Shown in pieces: positions 1 to 10,164 of a DNA stretch of 64,000 bases. A model generated the notes under the pieces. The model did no database searches. It saw only the letters and a program-made list of their open reading frames with translations, and had not been told where the DNA came from. Where the stretch lies: NCBI GenBank assembly GCA_009667805.1, contig CM019063.1, forward strand, positions 59,008,881 to 59,072,880. The letters run 5' to 3'. The stretch's first letter is position 1. Each line of letters begins with the position of its first letter. Position numbers and translations under genes: made by a program. Origin of the DNA: Leptobrachium leishanense. Lineage: Eukaryota; Chordata; Amphibia; Anura; Megophryidae.

Positions 1-63
1 ATACCGAATTTTGCTACGATAGCTGCGCCCCTGACAGATATCACGAAAGCGAGAGCCCCCATA

Positions 64-642
64 ATGGTGAAATGGTCTCCTGAGACTGAAAACGCTTTTG
101 CTGGTTTGAAGGAGGCCCTATGTGCCTATCCCGTTTTGGTGTCACCTGATTTTACTAAGGATTTCGTGGTGCAGACTGATGCCTCCGAGGCTGGCTTGGG
201 GGCGGTCCTCTCCCAGGACTATCAGGGTGAAGAGCACCCTGTTCTTTTCCTCAGCAGAAAGCTGTTGCTGAGGGAGAAGAACTATTCTGTCGTGGAGTGC
301 CTTGCCATTAAGTGGGCTTTGGAGACCCTGAGGTACTACCTGTTGGGGAGGAGGTTCAGGCTTGTCACTGACCATGCTCCCCTCGCGTGGATGAGTCAGA
401 ACAAGGAGACGAATGCGAGAGTCACCAGGTGGTTCCTCAGCCTGCAGCCTTTCAACTTTACTGTGGAGCACCGGGCTGGCCTGCTACAGGGTAATGTTGA
501 TGGGCTGTCTCGAGTACATGCGTTGCTGTCTGTGGTCGCTCCTCCCGATGGCTCTGAGCTGAGGGGGAGGGTGTGTGATAGGAAGCAGGGCTTGGTATTG
601 AATGGGAGATACCTGAGACCAGGCCTGGTACACTGCGTTTAA
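64..642 (+). CDS. Ty3/gypsy Pol fragment: end of reverse transcriptase and RNase H
   Basis: The frame runs 192 codons from a Met at 64 and is open to the left window edge apart from the start chosen. Residues 1-35 are the RT-RNase H connection. Residues about 36-150 form a Ty3/gypsy RNase H: QTDASEAGLGAVLSQ holds the first Asp, a Glu lies in the helix near YSVVECLAIKWAL, and VTDHAPLAW and NVDGLSR hold further acidic positions. Pol normally acts in the cytoplasmic particle to copy genomic RNA into DNA. Unusually, the frame stops about 40 residues after DGLSR and is followed by what looks like an LTR, with no integrase between. That order fits Gmr1-like gypsy elements, where integrase precedes RT, or an internal deletion. 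The upstream part lies outside the window. Confidence 0.9.
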   Translation: MVKWSPETENAFAGLKEALCAYPVLVSPDFTKDFVVQTDASEAGLGAVLSQDYQGEEHPVLFLSRKLLLREKNYSVVECLAIKWALETLRYYLLGRRFRLVTDHAPLAWMSQNKETNARVTRWFLSLQPFNFTVEHRAGLLQGNVDGLSRVHALLSVVAPPDGSELRGRVCDRKQGLVLNGRYLRPGLVHCV

Positions 643-885
643 AAGAACCCCAGGGAGACTGTTGGTTTTGTGAGTGTGTGGAGCAACGGGGCTCCCAGGA
701 AAGTGTGTTATGGGTCCCTGGGGTTGGGGTAGTGGAGTGAAGGGCGGGCCGCTATCCCAACAACCTGGATCACTTCCAGACCAGGTATTAGCAGGGTCAG
801 CTAGGACTGTAGGTGTGGTCCACCAGGAAGGGTTTCAAAAGAAACAAGAGGAAGCTGATCCTGCAGAGTGAAAAAGAAAGGGGGG

Positions 886-1102
886 TGGGTGAGGACCCAC
901 CAGAGTGAACTGCCGTATCACTGTATCTGCTGAACTTGCTAAATTACAGAATTGCTGTGTTGCTGTGGAGCACGAGTTGCCACTGTTTGCTGTGCACCTT
1001 TCTGAAGGTAAAAAATAAACTTCACTGGTTTTTACAAAAGACCTGCTGTCTCGCTACAATTACTGCCCTAGAAGACGTGGTTGAAGGAGGACCCTTGTCA
1101 CA
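886..1102 (+). repeat. Probable 3' LTR of the gypsy element
   Basis: A purine-rich tract (about 868-885) that could serve as plus-strand primer is followed by TGGGTGAGG and ends in TTGTCACA, giving TG...CA ends. An AATAAA signal lies near 1014. The segment sits where a 3' LTR is expected, right after the RNase H frame. The other LTR is outside the window, so the boundaries cannot be confirmed. The interval 643-885 is non-coding element tail. Confidence 0.55.
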
Positions 1103-1128
1103 ATAGAAAGAAGAGTCACAGTAAGATT

Positions 1129-2373
1129 TTAACCACTTCGCTGCTGAGGACGCGCTCAGCGCGTCCTCAGCATTCCCGCTGGTGTGCTGAGGACGCGCTG
1201 AGCGCGTCCTCCCATTGGGGTCAGCGTTCGGCCGGGTTCCGGCCGATCGCTGGCCTCTCCGGTGCGGGCTGACATCCTGGATGTCAGCCCGGCATCCGGA
1301 ACAGCAGCCGCCGGAATTTGGTGTCATCGCGGCAGCGCGATGACACCAAATTCAGGTGCCCCCCCCGCATGTGCGGAGGAGGCGCCTGAAAGGGAGGGGG
1401 GGAGGTCCTTCGGACCTCTCTCCCTCCCGATCGGCGGCTCTGCGGGGGTTAACCCAGGCATCATTTGGAAGGGCACAGCCTGCCCTTCCAAATGATGCCT
1501 GGCATTAACCCCTGGGGAGCTGGATCGCTAATCGGCGCTGAAAAGCGCCGGTTCGCGATCCTTTCCCGGAGCTGGCCGACATCTTGGATGTCGGCCAAGC
1601 CTCCGGGAACTCCCCCTGAGGACTGGCGTCATCGTGCGTAGCACGATGACGCCAGTCCTAGAGTTAACCCTTAACTGCCACCAAGGGTGGAGATAGGGAG
1701 TTCCAATGAACTCCCTATCTCCCGATCCGTGGCAGTTAGGGGTTAAATTTTGGTATGGTTGGATCGGCCAGAGCATGGCTGTTCCAACGATACCAAACAC
1801 TACAGTGAAAAAAGTTGTAAAAAAAATAAATAAATAAAAAAAAAAAAAATTTTTTTTTTAAAAAAAAATTATAAAAAAAAAATAAACACTTTTGTTTTAT
1901 TTTTTTTGGTTTGTTAGTGTAGCAATATTGTTCCCATTTCAATTATAATGTGAACAATGATGCTGCACTAACGATTTTTGTATGCGGTGCGTTTGTTAAA
2001 AATAGTGTAATTTTCCCCAAAAAAAAATGTAACGAGACCCCATCTCTAATTTTTTTAACAAGCGCACCCCATACAAAATATAACCGCAATTGCTCGCAGG
2101 TTAAAATGTGAAAAAAAACACTTTACACATTGTAAATTATTGAAAATACATATTTTATTGCATTTTTTGTTATAATATACAGACATGACATAACGTATAC
2201 ATATAATAATGACATATTATGAATCTACCGAGTCTGACGGAAAGAACGATATATAATATGTCTGGGTCATATACTAAAATAAGCCTTCAAAACACGTTTA
2301 AACATGATGCGCAAAACAGGTAAAAATTACCTCAGCACAGGGGCGGGAAAAGCCTCAGCAGCGAAAGGGTTAA
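1129..2373. mobile_element. PB1 MITE, TTAA-flanked, with hairpin array
   Basis: The left end reads TTAACCACTTCGCTGCTGAGG. The right end in reverse complement reads TTAACCCTTTCGCTGCTGAGG, giving inverted ends of about 20 bp bounded by TTAA. No transposase frame lies inside. The left half (1135-1800) is a row of perfect hairpins. The right half (1800-2340) is AT-rich and shares blocks with copies at 44.9-45.3 kb and 45.6-46.2 kb. The TTAA target and CC(C) start suggest piggyBac-like mobilisation, though Kolobok also uses TTAA. Confidence 0.75.
1140..1800. repeat. Consecutive perfect hairpins inside PB1
   Basis: About ten self-complementary segments follow one another: near 1146-1168 and 1189-1211 (same palindrome twice), 1268-1290, 1319-1352, 1400-1420, 1460-1502, 1522-1561, 1571-1598, 1621-1659, 1689-1723 and 1750-1797. 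Arms are about 9-20 bp with short loops, and several are perfect or nearly so. Spacers are GC-rich. Related modules recur at 60.3-60.7 kb and 62.2 kb. Confidence 0.8.
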
Positions 2374-2473
2374 GCATCATCGTCGTCAAAATAGTAAAAC
2401 GTGTCAGGTACGATGTCAGGGAATCCAGGGAAAACCAGAGACAAGGTTTACGGGACAGCTTCCTTTACTGCAA

Positions 2474-2645
2474 TGTTTCTCAATGCTTCCTCAGGTCTCC
2501 CTAACAGGCCAGGTTTTGCAGATCACCTTGAGGAAATGCAGACTGAATCCTGCAATCACTGAGCAGCAAATCCTATCCCCTGTGCTGTGCTTCACATATC
2601 CTGCAAACCTGGCCTGTTAGGGGGACCTGAGGATCAGAGTTTAGA
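2474..2645. mobile_element. hAT-like MITE, decayed
   Basis: The internal sequence (CTAACAGGCC, tract with CTGAATCCTGCAATCACTGA, then GGCCTGTTAGGGGGACCTGAG) matches the better preserved copy at 10827-11009 on the opposite strand. The outer TIRs (CAGTGGTTCCCAAC type) have decayed here to forms such as CAATGTTTCTCAATGC. Confidence 0.6.
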
Positions 2646-2815
2646 AAACCAGCTGCACAGTGTATGGATTTATTATAATTGCAATTAAATATAGGCACAT
2701 TAAGAGACAGTACATACTTGAAGTATTAACGGGTCCCATACATCAGGAGGGAACCCCAAGATACAGGATTTCAAATTGGTGGGAGGAGCCCCCCATAGAG
2801 GCTCGACAACGCAAA

Positions 2816-3535
2816 ATATATTATTATTATTCTTTAATTTATAAAGCGCCAACATATTCTGCAGCGCTGTACAATAGGCACAGTAGAGACAGGGTTACAA
2901 TACATTGAACAACATTTGACAAACAGTACAGGAGGAGATGAGGGCTCTATTCCCGTAGGAACTCACAATCTAGAAGGGTTGGGGTTGGAAACAGGAGGAG
3001 AAGACTGTAAGGTGAGAGTGATTGATGGTTGCGTCAGTGAGTTGGGTGGTAGGCTTCCCTAAATAGGAACGTTTTAAGGGAGCGTTTGAAGGAAGAGAAG
3101 TTAGGGGAAAGTCTGACAGTACGAGGGAGAGCGTTCCAGAGAGTGGGGGCTGCGCGTGAGAAATCCGGCAGTCTATCATGGGAAGAGGTGATGCGGGGAG
3201 AAGCTAGGTGCAGGTCACTGTTTGACCTTAGGGAGCGGGCTGGGGTATATTTGGTGATTAGTGAGGACAGGTAGTGGGGAGCTGAGTTAGTGAGGGTTTT
3301 GTAGGTAAGGATAAGGATTTTGAATTTAATTCTGCAGTGGATGGGGAGCCAGTGAAGGGACTCGCAGAGGGGAGCGGCAGAGACAGAGCGGCTGGTGAGG
3401 TGGATGAGCCTGGCAGAGGCGTTCAGGATGGATTGTAGGGGGGAGAGGCGGGACAGAGGGAGGCCAGATAAGAGATTATTGCAATAGTCAAATCGGGAGA
3501 TTACCAGGGCGTGGATGAGTTGTTTTGTGGTGACA
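2816..3535 (-). pseudogene. L2 LINE fragment: 3' end of ORF2 and tail
   Basis: On the minus strand this encodes the C-terminal part of an L2-type reverse transcriptase, through a region like [19 protein letters not shown] to the end of the frame. The 3' UTR ends in TTTATAAA followed by ATT/AAT triplet repeats at 2818-2833, the usual L2 tail. It is co-linear with the longer copies at 42.4-43.9 kb (plus) and 50.97-51.7 kb (minus). It is 5' truncated, with no RT active site, so it is dead. Confidence 0.9.
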
Positions 3536-3899
3536 GCTATGAGCTATATTGACTCCTGACTTGTGAGTGTAATATTCATCATTCTTTTATTTATGTTATA
3601 CTGTATAGAATATATGGTATTGCACAATTAGGTCTTTTTCCAATTTTTGTTTTTCTATTCAGGACCTTTTTATGGTTTACCCGAGACGGGTTCCTGACAT
3701 CCCCATTATTAAACCAGGAAAAGACTGGACTTTTGCTTTAAGAAATTGTGCTCCCGGACTGTACAGGAGTGGTTTTATTTGTCATATTGTCTTTTGTGGG
3801 TGAGGGATACACCCAACGGTGAACTGCAACATCTATATTTATAGTATATACCTCTACGACAGAAATATTTCTAAGACTACCCCCTCTGTTGCCAACCCT
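3536..3899. other. Unassigned sequence
   Basis: No coding frame or repeat family that I recognise. The segment holds ACTACCCCCTCTGTTGC near 3876, which recurs beyond the following MITE near 4650, so the target region has a short direct repeat of its own. Confidence 0.5.
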
Positions 3900-4640
3900 G
3901 GGCTCTATTACACTCTTTGCGCAAAAATGTGCGCGTGCGCAAAAATGCATTAACGCGAGGGGCAAAACCCTTTGCGCTGAACGTCGAATTCCGACATTCG
4001 CGCATGCGATGCGCATTAACTTCTAACGCGAGTGACCCTGCGCGAACCCTGTAAGAGCGCTAGTTCGTGCACGCATCCCATACTTAACATTGCGAGCGCA
4101 AATGCGTTTGTGCGCTGGTACGCGGATGGTATTACAATCGATGCGCAACTTTTTACGAAACAACGTTTGCGCGCATAATTTTTGATTTTCTTTTAAAAGC
4201 TGGTGGTAACGGCAAATCTGAATGTTCTGGCCGAAACCAAATACACCAGCACGAAAAAAAAATACAGCAAAGTATAGTTACACATTCTACACATACCCAA
4301 ACAATAAAATTGAGAAGTTGTGCGTGTATTTATTATTGCTGTAGCATATATACTCAGATTGATTTTGACAGGCGCAAAAACTGAACGGGAGACAATTGTG
4401 GTTCTTAATTCAGATAGGCTGAATTGCGTGAAAAAACAGTGCGCTCACCGATTTCTGCCCGCAGCGTTAATGCGCGCGCGTTTTTGCTCGTCTTTTTTTA
4501 CACGCGTTATTTTTTGACGGATGAAAAAATGCGCTCGGATCGTAATACCAGTGTTAATTTACGCGCGTTAACGTTTAACGCTGTGCGCAAAAAAAATTGC
4601 GCTGCGCGTTCGATTTTGCACGGAGAATGTAATAGAGCCC
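3900..4640. mobile_element. Family A MITE, uninterrupted copy
   Basis: Ends read GGGCTCTATTACACTC on the left and, reverse-complemented, GGGCTCTATTACATTC on the right. It is flanked by a 3-bp direct repeat, CCT (3897-3899 and 4641-4643). The body is rich in GCGC and TTAACG motifs near both ends and has an AT-rich middle. It is homologous to the MITE at 22045-28190, which has been split by a LINE. No transposase is encoded. I cannot name the superfamily. Confidence 0.75.
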
Positions 4641-5095
4641 CCTGCCTGTACTACCCCCTCTGTTGCTGATTCGGATTGTGCTTTTGACCACACTAATGTT
4701 TACCCCTGGTGCATGAGTCTTCTACATAATCTCCGTTCATGCATAGTTAACTTGTTTTTCCTCAGTAAACACTTGGTCTCAATCATTTACTACTGAGTGG
4801 TACTTAGTGTGGGTGTTCCGTCTCGACTCCCTGGCTGGGAGTGCTAGGGCTGGCAGTCCTGACTGCTTACTAATCGAGAAGTACAGGGTGAGCGCTACGG
4901 CGAACGTCACATTTTTGCCTCAGCAGCACTTTCATTTTCACTATTGCTGTGATTACTGCTCTGTCCATTTTGGAAAGAATCCCTGTTTGTTTACAAAATT
5001 GTTTAAAAAGTGTATACATTGTAGAATATTGCGCACACTGTTTTGTGGAATAAATTATGTTTCAGAAATTCAATTATTTTTTAGTCGTGACTTAA
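4641..5095. other. Unassigned sequence
   Basis: No convincing gene. The right part (about 4960-5095) probably belongs to the hAT remnant that ends at 5150. Confidence 0.45.
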
Positions 5096-5150
5096 TGACC
5101 AAGGACAATTGTGGGTCCTGAGGGTCCCCAGGTTGGGAACCACTGGTCTA
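5096..5150. mobile_element. hAT terminus (solo end)
   Basis: The sequence ends GGTTGGGAACCACTGG, the reverse complement of the common vertebrate hAT end CAGTGGTTCCCAAC, preceded by a CTGAGGGTCCC tract. No matching left end is clear, so this is a decayed or truncated element. Confidence 0.55.
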
Positions 5151-5182
5151 GAGGGTCCCTTTAAAATCTATTTGCCTTCAAT

Positions 5183-5275
5183 CAGGTGTTGGCAACCTTG
5201 CCCCCCCCCCCAGATGTGTTGGAGCTACAAGCTGGAGGCATGGAGATGCATGGGAAAAGTAGTTCCAAAAGTTAA
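5183..5275. mobile_element. hAT-like MITE fragment
   Basis: The left end CAGGTGTTGGCAACCTTG resembles the CAGGGGTNGGCAACCT ends of vertebrate hAT MITEs. A C-homopolymer at about 5203-5212 follows, then a typical internal tract with GTTGGAGCTACAAGC and CATGGGAAAAGTAGTTCC. The right end is missing. Confidence 0.5.
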
Positions 5276-5936
5276 GTTAACTTTGGTCACGCTAATGACA
5301 GCTGATTTGCAACACGGAATTAGAAAGTGACTCTTTTGTGAAGCAAAACCATAATTAAGCTAGAGCAACTCGGCTTAGGATGTATTGGATAGACCCTTGG
5401 GACTTGTCTATTTAATGCTGCGCATGATACTAATTCATTGATGTCACTTGATTTAAGAATTGTAAAAGGCATTTCTACACGTCGCATCTTTTTTGATGTT
5501 ACAATTCGCCACATTATGAAAGGGAAATCTAAAATGATAGCCCCAGACATGAAGGTAATGCACATACATAGGAGAAGACAACATAGATAATCGTCTTAAG
5601 TTTCAATCCTTTCTATGTTGTTTCCATGTAGCGGATAGACGCGGCCCCAACCTTTGCATCTTATTATCCACACCAGGAGAATTCCGAAGAATTAGCATAG
5701 TAAGATACAATTTCAAAGTGCACCAAATAATTGTGTTGTCTGATGTGTAGCAGATGCGAAGTAGGAGGGCCCCCTGGGAATCCTCTTGAATATATCAAAA
5801 TATGAAAATAATCCAGTCCTCTCTCCTCTGCTGTTACTATGAAATTGCACGTTTTATTGAGCTTTGATGAAGGGTTATTATCACCTTCATTACCAAACAA
5901 TATATGTAAATATTAGCATAATACTTATTTCAAACA
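5276..5936. other. Unassigned sequence
   Basis: AT-rich sequence with short, unconvincing open frames. I see no repeat family or gene here. Confidence 0.5.
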
Positions 5937-5937
5937 T

Positions 5938-5993
5938 AAGGGGTTATTCAGAGAGCACCGAAATGTCGCCGACATCTCGGTGCTCTCTTGTTC
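5938..5993. mobile_element. Family G MITE terminus with hairpin
   Basis: GGGGTTATTCAGAGAGCACC matches the family G end seen at 63668. Here it folds on itself: the CAGAGAGCACCGAAATGTCG arm is followed at once by its near complement ending CGGTGCTCTC. Probably a deleted copy in which the two ends have come together. Confidence 0.55.
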
Positions 5994-6157
5994 CCCGCAC
6001 TTCTCTCCTTTTCCAGTATGTCCTGGGTTCAAGAACATTGAATTGTTACAGTCGTTACAGAAATACATAGTAATATAATGCAAGATATAAAAAACAAAAC
6101 ACGAATATACAGATTAATACAGAAAATAAATATGTAGGAAATTTATTCACTATCATA

Positions 6158-6640
6158 CATGTTTACGGGTCATTATGTTACATGTTTACAGGTGCATTCT
6201 GTATATAGTCACTATGTTACATGTTTACAGGCGCATTCTGTATATAGTCACTATGTTACACGTTACAGGTGCATTCTGTATATAGTCACTATGTTACATG
6301 TTTACAGGCGCATTCTGTATATAGTCACTATGTTACATGTTTACAGGTGCATTCTGTATATAGTCACTATGTTACATGTTTACAGGTGCATTCTGTATTT
6401 AGTCACTATGTTACATGTTTACAGGTGCATTCTGTATATAGTCACTATGTTACATGTTTACAGGCGCATTCTGTATATAGTCACTATGTTACATGTTTAC
6501 AGGTGCATTCTGTATATAGTCATTATGTTACATGTTTACAGGTGCATTCTGTATATAGTCACTATGTTACATGTTTACAGGTGCATTCTGTATTTAATCA
6601 CTATGTTACATGTTTACAGGTGCATTCTGTATCGCGGTAA
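6158..6640. repeat. 39-bp minisatellite, about 12 units
   Basis: The tandem unit begins GTCACTATGTTACATG and continues through TTTACAGGTGCATTCTGTAT before the next copy, total 39 bp. Units differ by single bases (GGTGC/GGCGC, TATATA/TATTTA). One unit near 6253 lacks a few bases. Because 39 is a multiple of three, two forward frames stay open across the array, giving a repeated 13-residue peptide. That is a property of the unit length, not evidence of a gene. Confidence 0.95.
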
Positions 6641-7070
6641 GTTAATTGAGATCTCTTAAGCGACTTTAGACTGGGGGAAGATTTGATGGCATCTGGGTGG
6701 TTATTCCATAATTGCGGTGCTCTGTAGGGAAATGAGGATCGAGACACTTTCTTTTTGTATTGTAGTATTGCAAGTAAGGTGCAGGTCCTGGATCTGAGGT
6801 TATAGGATGAAGGAACTGTTAGGGAAGCAGTCTATTCAGGTAGGGTGGTAGCTTCACAGAAAAGCTCTTAAACAGCAGGCTGGAAGGGTGAAGGGTGCGT
6901 CTAGATTCCAGTGACGGCCAGTTTAGTTCTTTTAACATGTCACAATGGTGGGTCATGTAGTTACATTGTAGCACAAAGTAGAAGAATGCATTATACAATG
7001 TAGTAAGTTTATAAAGGTGCTTTTGCAGGGCAGCTGCATACACTAGATCTCTGTATTCAATAGCCGGCAT

Positions 7071-7470
7071 AGGGCCTCATTACAATCTTGGTGCAAACGT
7101 TAGCGCTCACCTGACTGAGCGTTAATGTTAGCCCTGGTGGCCACTGCACATTACAATCCAAACGCTAACGGGTTAAGTAACCCGTTAGCGTAGGTATCTT
7201 TGCGCTTTTCAGCGCGAGGTTACTGCAATTTGAACTCCTTATACTTAACATGGGGAGCGCAAATTGTTAATTCTATGGACCCCATTAAGAGGATGCGCGG
7301 GTCGCGCTAAGTGCTGCCACGGGCATCCCGGGGCTAGCGCCGGTAACAATGCAGGCAGCTTTTTAAGCACCTGCATTGTAATCTCCCGTTAAAACGGGGG
7401 TGCTAGGGAAGAAATTGCGGGTGCAGTTATTTCTCCCTAGTGCCCCAGGTTTAGCAGGAAGAATGTAATT
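7071..7470. mobile_element. MITE inserted in the LINE (family A-like, copy 1)
   Basis: It starts GGGCCTCATTACAATC and carries a long palindrome around CTAACGGGTTAAGTAACCCG. The LINE host reads on both sides with an 11-bp repeat (TAGCCGGCATA at about 7060-7070 and 7471-7481), as expected for a target duplication. The right end, GAATGTAAT, resembles an inverted terminus but lacks the GGGCC cap. Confidence 0.6.
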
Positions 7471-7589
7471 TAGCCGGCATAAGCATTTGTTGTACAATCT
7501 GCTTTCTTACCGCGGGACTCAGGCAGGATTTGTTTCTGTACAGGGCACCTAGTTTGGGGTAAAGTTTAGATGAGAGTTTGTCGATAGGA

Positions 7590-7813
7590 TCGGACTTTGT
7601 AATCCTAACGCTGATTAACACTTTGCGCTCCCCATGTTAATTATAGGGAGCGCAAAGTGCAGTAATCTCGCGCTGAAAACCGCAAGATACCAAACGCTAA
7701 CGGGTTACTTAACCCGTTAGCGTTTGGATTGTAATGTGCGGTGGCCACCAGGGCTAACATTAACGCTCATTCAGGTGAGCGCTAACGATAGCACCAAGAT
7801 TGTAATGTGGCCC
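7590..7813. mobile_element. MITE inserted in the LINE (family A-like, copy 2, opposite orientation)
   Basis: Reverse-complemented it starts GGGCCACATTACAATC and is homologous to the first 200 bp of the copy at 7071, including the CTAACGGGTTAAGTAACCCG palindrome. It is inverted relative to that copy. The internal end is not sharp. LINE sequence lies between the two copies, so they are separate insertions and not the two arms of one element. Confidence 0.6.
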
Positions 7814-8010
7814 ATAGATGGTGATTTTGCAATTTATGTAGTTTAGGTTTTGTTCCAAAGAGCATCGTTACAGTTTTGTCAGTATTTAGAAAAAGTTTGT
7901 TGTGTTTGATCCACTTTTCTACCTCTGTGAATTGTTCTTGCAGCACGGCCTCCAGCTGCCGGAGATTTGATTTGCTGGTATAGATTACAGTGTCGTCTGT
8001 GTGCGAACAA

Positions 8011-9365
8011 GATAATAAGAATGGTGAGATCTCCTGCCTATGTTTTTTTTTTTAGTGATCATAATGTGATTATTAAGAATGCAGCTTCGAAAAAAATACC
8101 AACAGAATATAAAATAATATCTGTATGTGCTGCATAATGTGTGTGTATGGAAATTAGAGTAACACCTTGTATCTGTACTGTACAGGGATTTTTACTCATT
8201 ATAACCCCTTTGAATTGAATTCCTGTACAACATTGAGTGACCCCAGAGCTCTCCCTGTATTCTGCCCTCTGACTGTTGTAATGAAGCAGTAAAGTTTCTG
8301 AACTCTTTGTTGCAGTGGGTGCGAGAGCTGCTCATTGTATCTTCTTTACAGATGGTACGGTGAAAAGTAAAGATAAGGCAGTGGTTTTCGCTTTTCCACT
8401 TGAGGCACACTCTTGCTTAGAAAGATATGCAAATGAGTTTTTGATATGCTGATAAGTGCTTTTCGATGTATTACAATGCAAAATCGAGTTAACTCTATTT
8501 TGGGAGTGAAATGGTTAACCACTAACCCCTCCTGACCTTCTCTGCACTGTTCAACCTCATGTTTTTTTTTTTTTTAAAAAAACCTCCTAAAGAATTGAGC
8601 CCAGAGTTGGGATCAAACTTTTCAGCATACAAATGAAGTAAATTAACCGAAAATCCTAAAATGAACACTGTGCAGTACAAGTGAATGAACACAAAATTCA
8701 CAAAATATTTCTTTGAAAGTAACTTGAATTAAGAACTCAGCGTTACGGGTGACCCAGTTAATTTTTCATAAGTCAAAATATTCAATTATTCAAATGAGGA
8801 ATTTAATGTTTTCATTAAAATGAGAACAAGCTCGACTTGGTTTCATCTAATTATGATCCTTACCAGTTTACATCTGGAGTGTGAGGGATTTTCAAAGGCC
8901 GGTCGGTGCTTGATTTTGTTCATGTCAAACGGTGGACTTTAAACTGTGCATCAAACGTATCATGTAATGCTAATTTATTCACAGACTGCATAAGCACATT
9001 TTCTAAAGTGGACTCTGATGTTATGAACGTTCCATGAAAATGCTCAAAACGTCATTTGGAAGGTGTCTGTGGTTTCTTAAATATTCAAAATTATGCCGCT
9101 GAAAAATTCATTAAAAGTCGGTGTGCTCTTTTTATGTCTGTAAAAATGTATTTTTTTTTTCCATATTTCAATTAATAATTGTGTGGTGGTTTGCTCTGTG
9201 CATTTTTTCCCATAAAACTTTCTATACTGTCATCGTAATACAAAATTTGATGGGGCTAGATCACAGCATCACACACGGTAACCCAAATGTATGCTCCACC
9301 AATCCAAGCCAGGGGGCACTGTACTAACTGAGCAATTAGCATTAATAAGTTAATTTATGTAACCC
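8011..9365. other. Unassigned, AT-rich sequence
   Basis: Homopolymer T runs at about 8044-8054 and 8564-8574, and only short frames. No repeat family or exon that I can support. Confidence 0.5.
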
Positions 9366-10160
9366 ACGCTTTTACCCGCGGCTTCGCTCGCGTGGATTTT
9401 GGAATTTTTTAAAGTTGTTAAAACCATTTTCACCCCCCACTTGTGATTTTTGGAAAATGGTAAAACACGTGTTTATTTATTTTTCAAGGAGATCGTAAGT
9501 GCCAAATTTCACACCTGCAACATATTTGGTTTTCGAAATATAGATATGCTGATAAAAGTAACCACAACCCTTTCCTCCATCCCCCCTTATCTGGATTTTC
9601 GGAAAATGCTAAAGCACATTTGTTTTTTTTGGACAAAGATTGTGACTACTGAATTTCACACCTGTAACAGCTTTGTTTTTTGAAATATAGGTATACTGAT
9701 AAAAGTGTTGAACCCTCCTTTTTGCCCCTCCACTGGATTTTTGGAAAATGGTAAAATATGTGTTTTTTATTTTTGAAGACAAATCTAAATACCAATTTTC
9801 AGGCCTGTAACATTTTCTGTTTTTGAGATATAGATATCCTGTTTAAAATATTCAACCCCCTTTTTTCGGCCCCCCACTTGGATTTTTGAAAAACGGTAAA
9901 ATACATTTTTTTTTATTTTTCAAGACGTATCTAAATACCAATTTTCACGTCTGTAACATCTTCTGTTTTTGAGCTATAGGTATCCTGTTTAAAATATCCA
10001 ATCCCCTTTTTCACCCCCTTAGGGGTAGAGTTTCCAAAAATCCTTCCTTAGTGGGGGCCTATGTCATAAAAACAGTGTACGTTTAAAATTTCACATTCCT
10101 AGGTTAAACGGCTTCAGTTGGGCGTTGATGGGTCAGTCAGTCAGTCAGGACTTTCGTATT
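9366..10160 (-). mobile_element. Helitron-like element, non-coding
   Basis: On the minus strand the 3' end reads GCGAGCGAAGCCGCGGG followed by TAAAAGC, an end hairpin like those at 32000 and 34889, although the terminal CTAG is mutated here. The 5' end contains CTGACTGACTGACTG and CATCAACGCCC near 10130. Between them are about five degenerate units of about 140 bp, each with TATACCTATA-like and TTTTACCATTTTCC motifs. No Rep or helicase frame is present. Confidence 0.65.
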
Positions 10161-10164
10161 TATA

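Larger units (their letters stand above)
6645..8010 (-). pseudogene. CR1/L2-group LINE reverse-transcriptase fragment, split by two MITEs
   Basis: Read on the minus strand, the right part (8010-7815) encodes a stretch like TDDTVIY, then WIKHNKLFLNTDKTVTMLFG, which is RT around and after the catalytic YADD. The middle piece (7590-7471) gives SSKLYPKLGALYRNKSCLSP. The left piece (7070-6645) continues with PAIEYRDLVYAA, HCDMLKELNWPSLESRR and SSFPYRAPQLWN, the C-terminal domain of these LINEs. The first catalytic residue at the active site region has changed (SHTDD where YADD is usual). Part of the region between the first and second pieces is missing. It is a dead copy distinct from the CR1-A, CR1-B and L2 copies elsewhere in the window. 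Confidence 0.8.

Noticed and set aside
5855..5885. TTGATGAAGG segment
   Set aside because: There is no downstream GAAAC and no stem I pairing, so it is a chance match.
6159..6659. 166- and 123-codon repeat proteins
   Set aside because: They arise from the 39-bp tandem unit in two frames at once, so length is not evidence of coding.
7072..7812. Single large MITE with terminal inverted repeats and ATA duplication
   Set aside because: LINE coding sequence lies between the two inverted copies and joins up with the outer LINE pieces, so they are two insertions.
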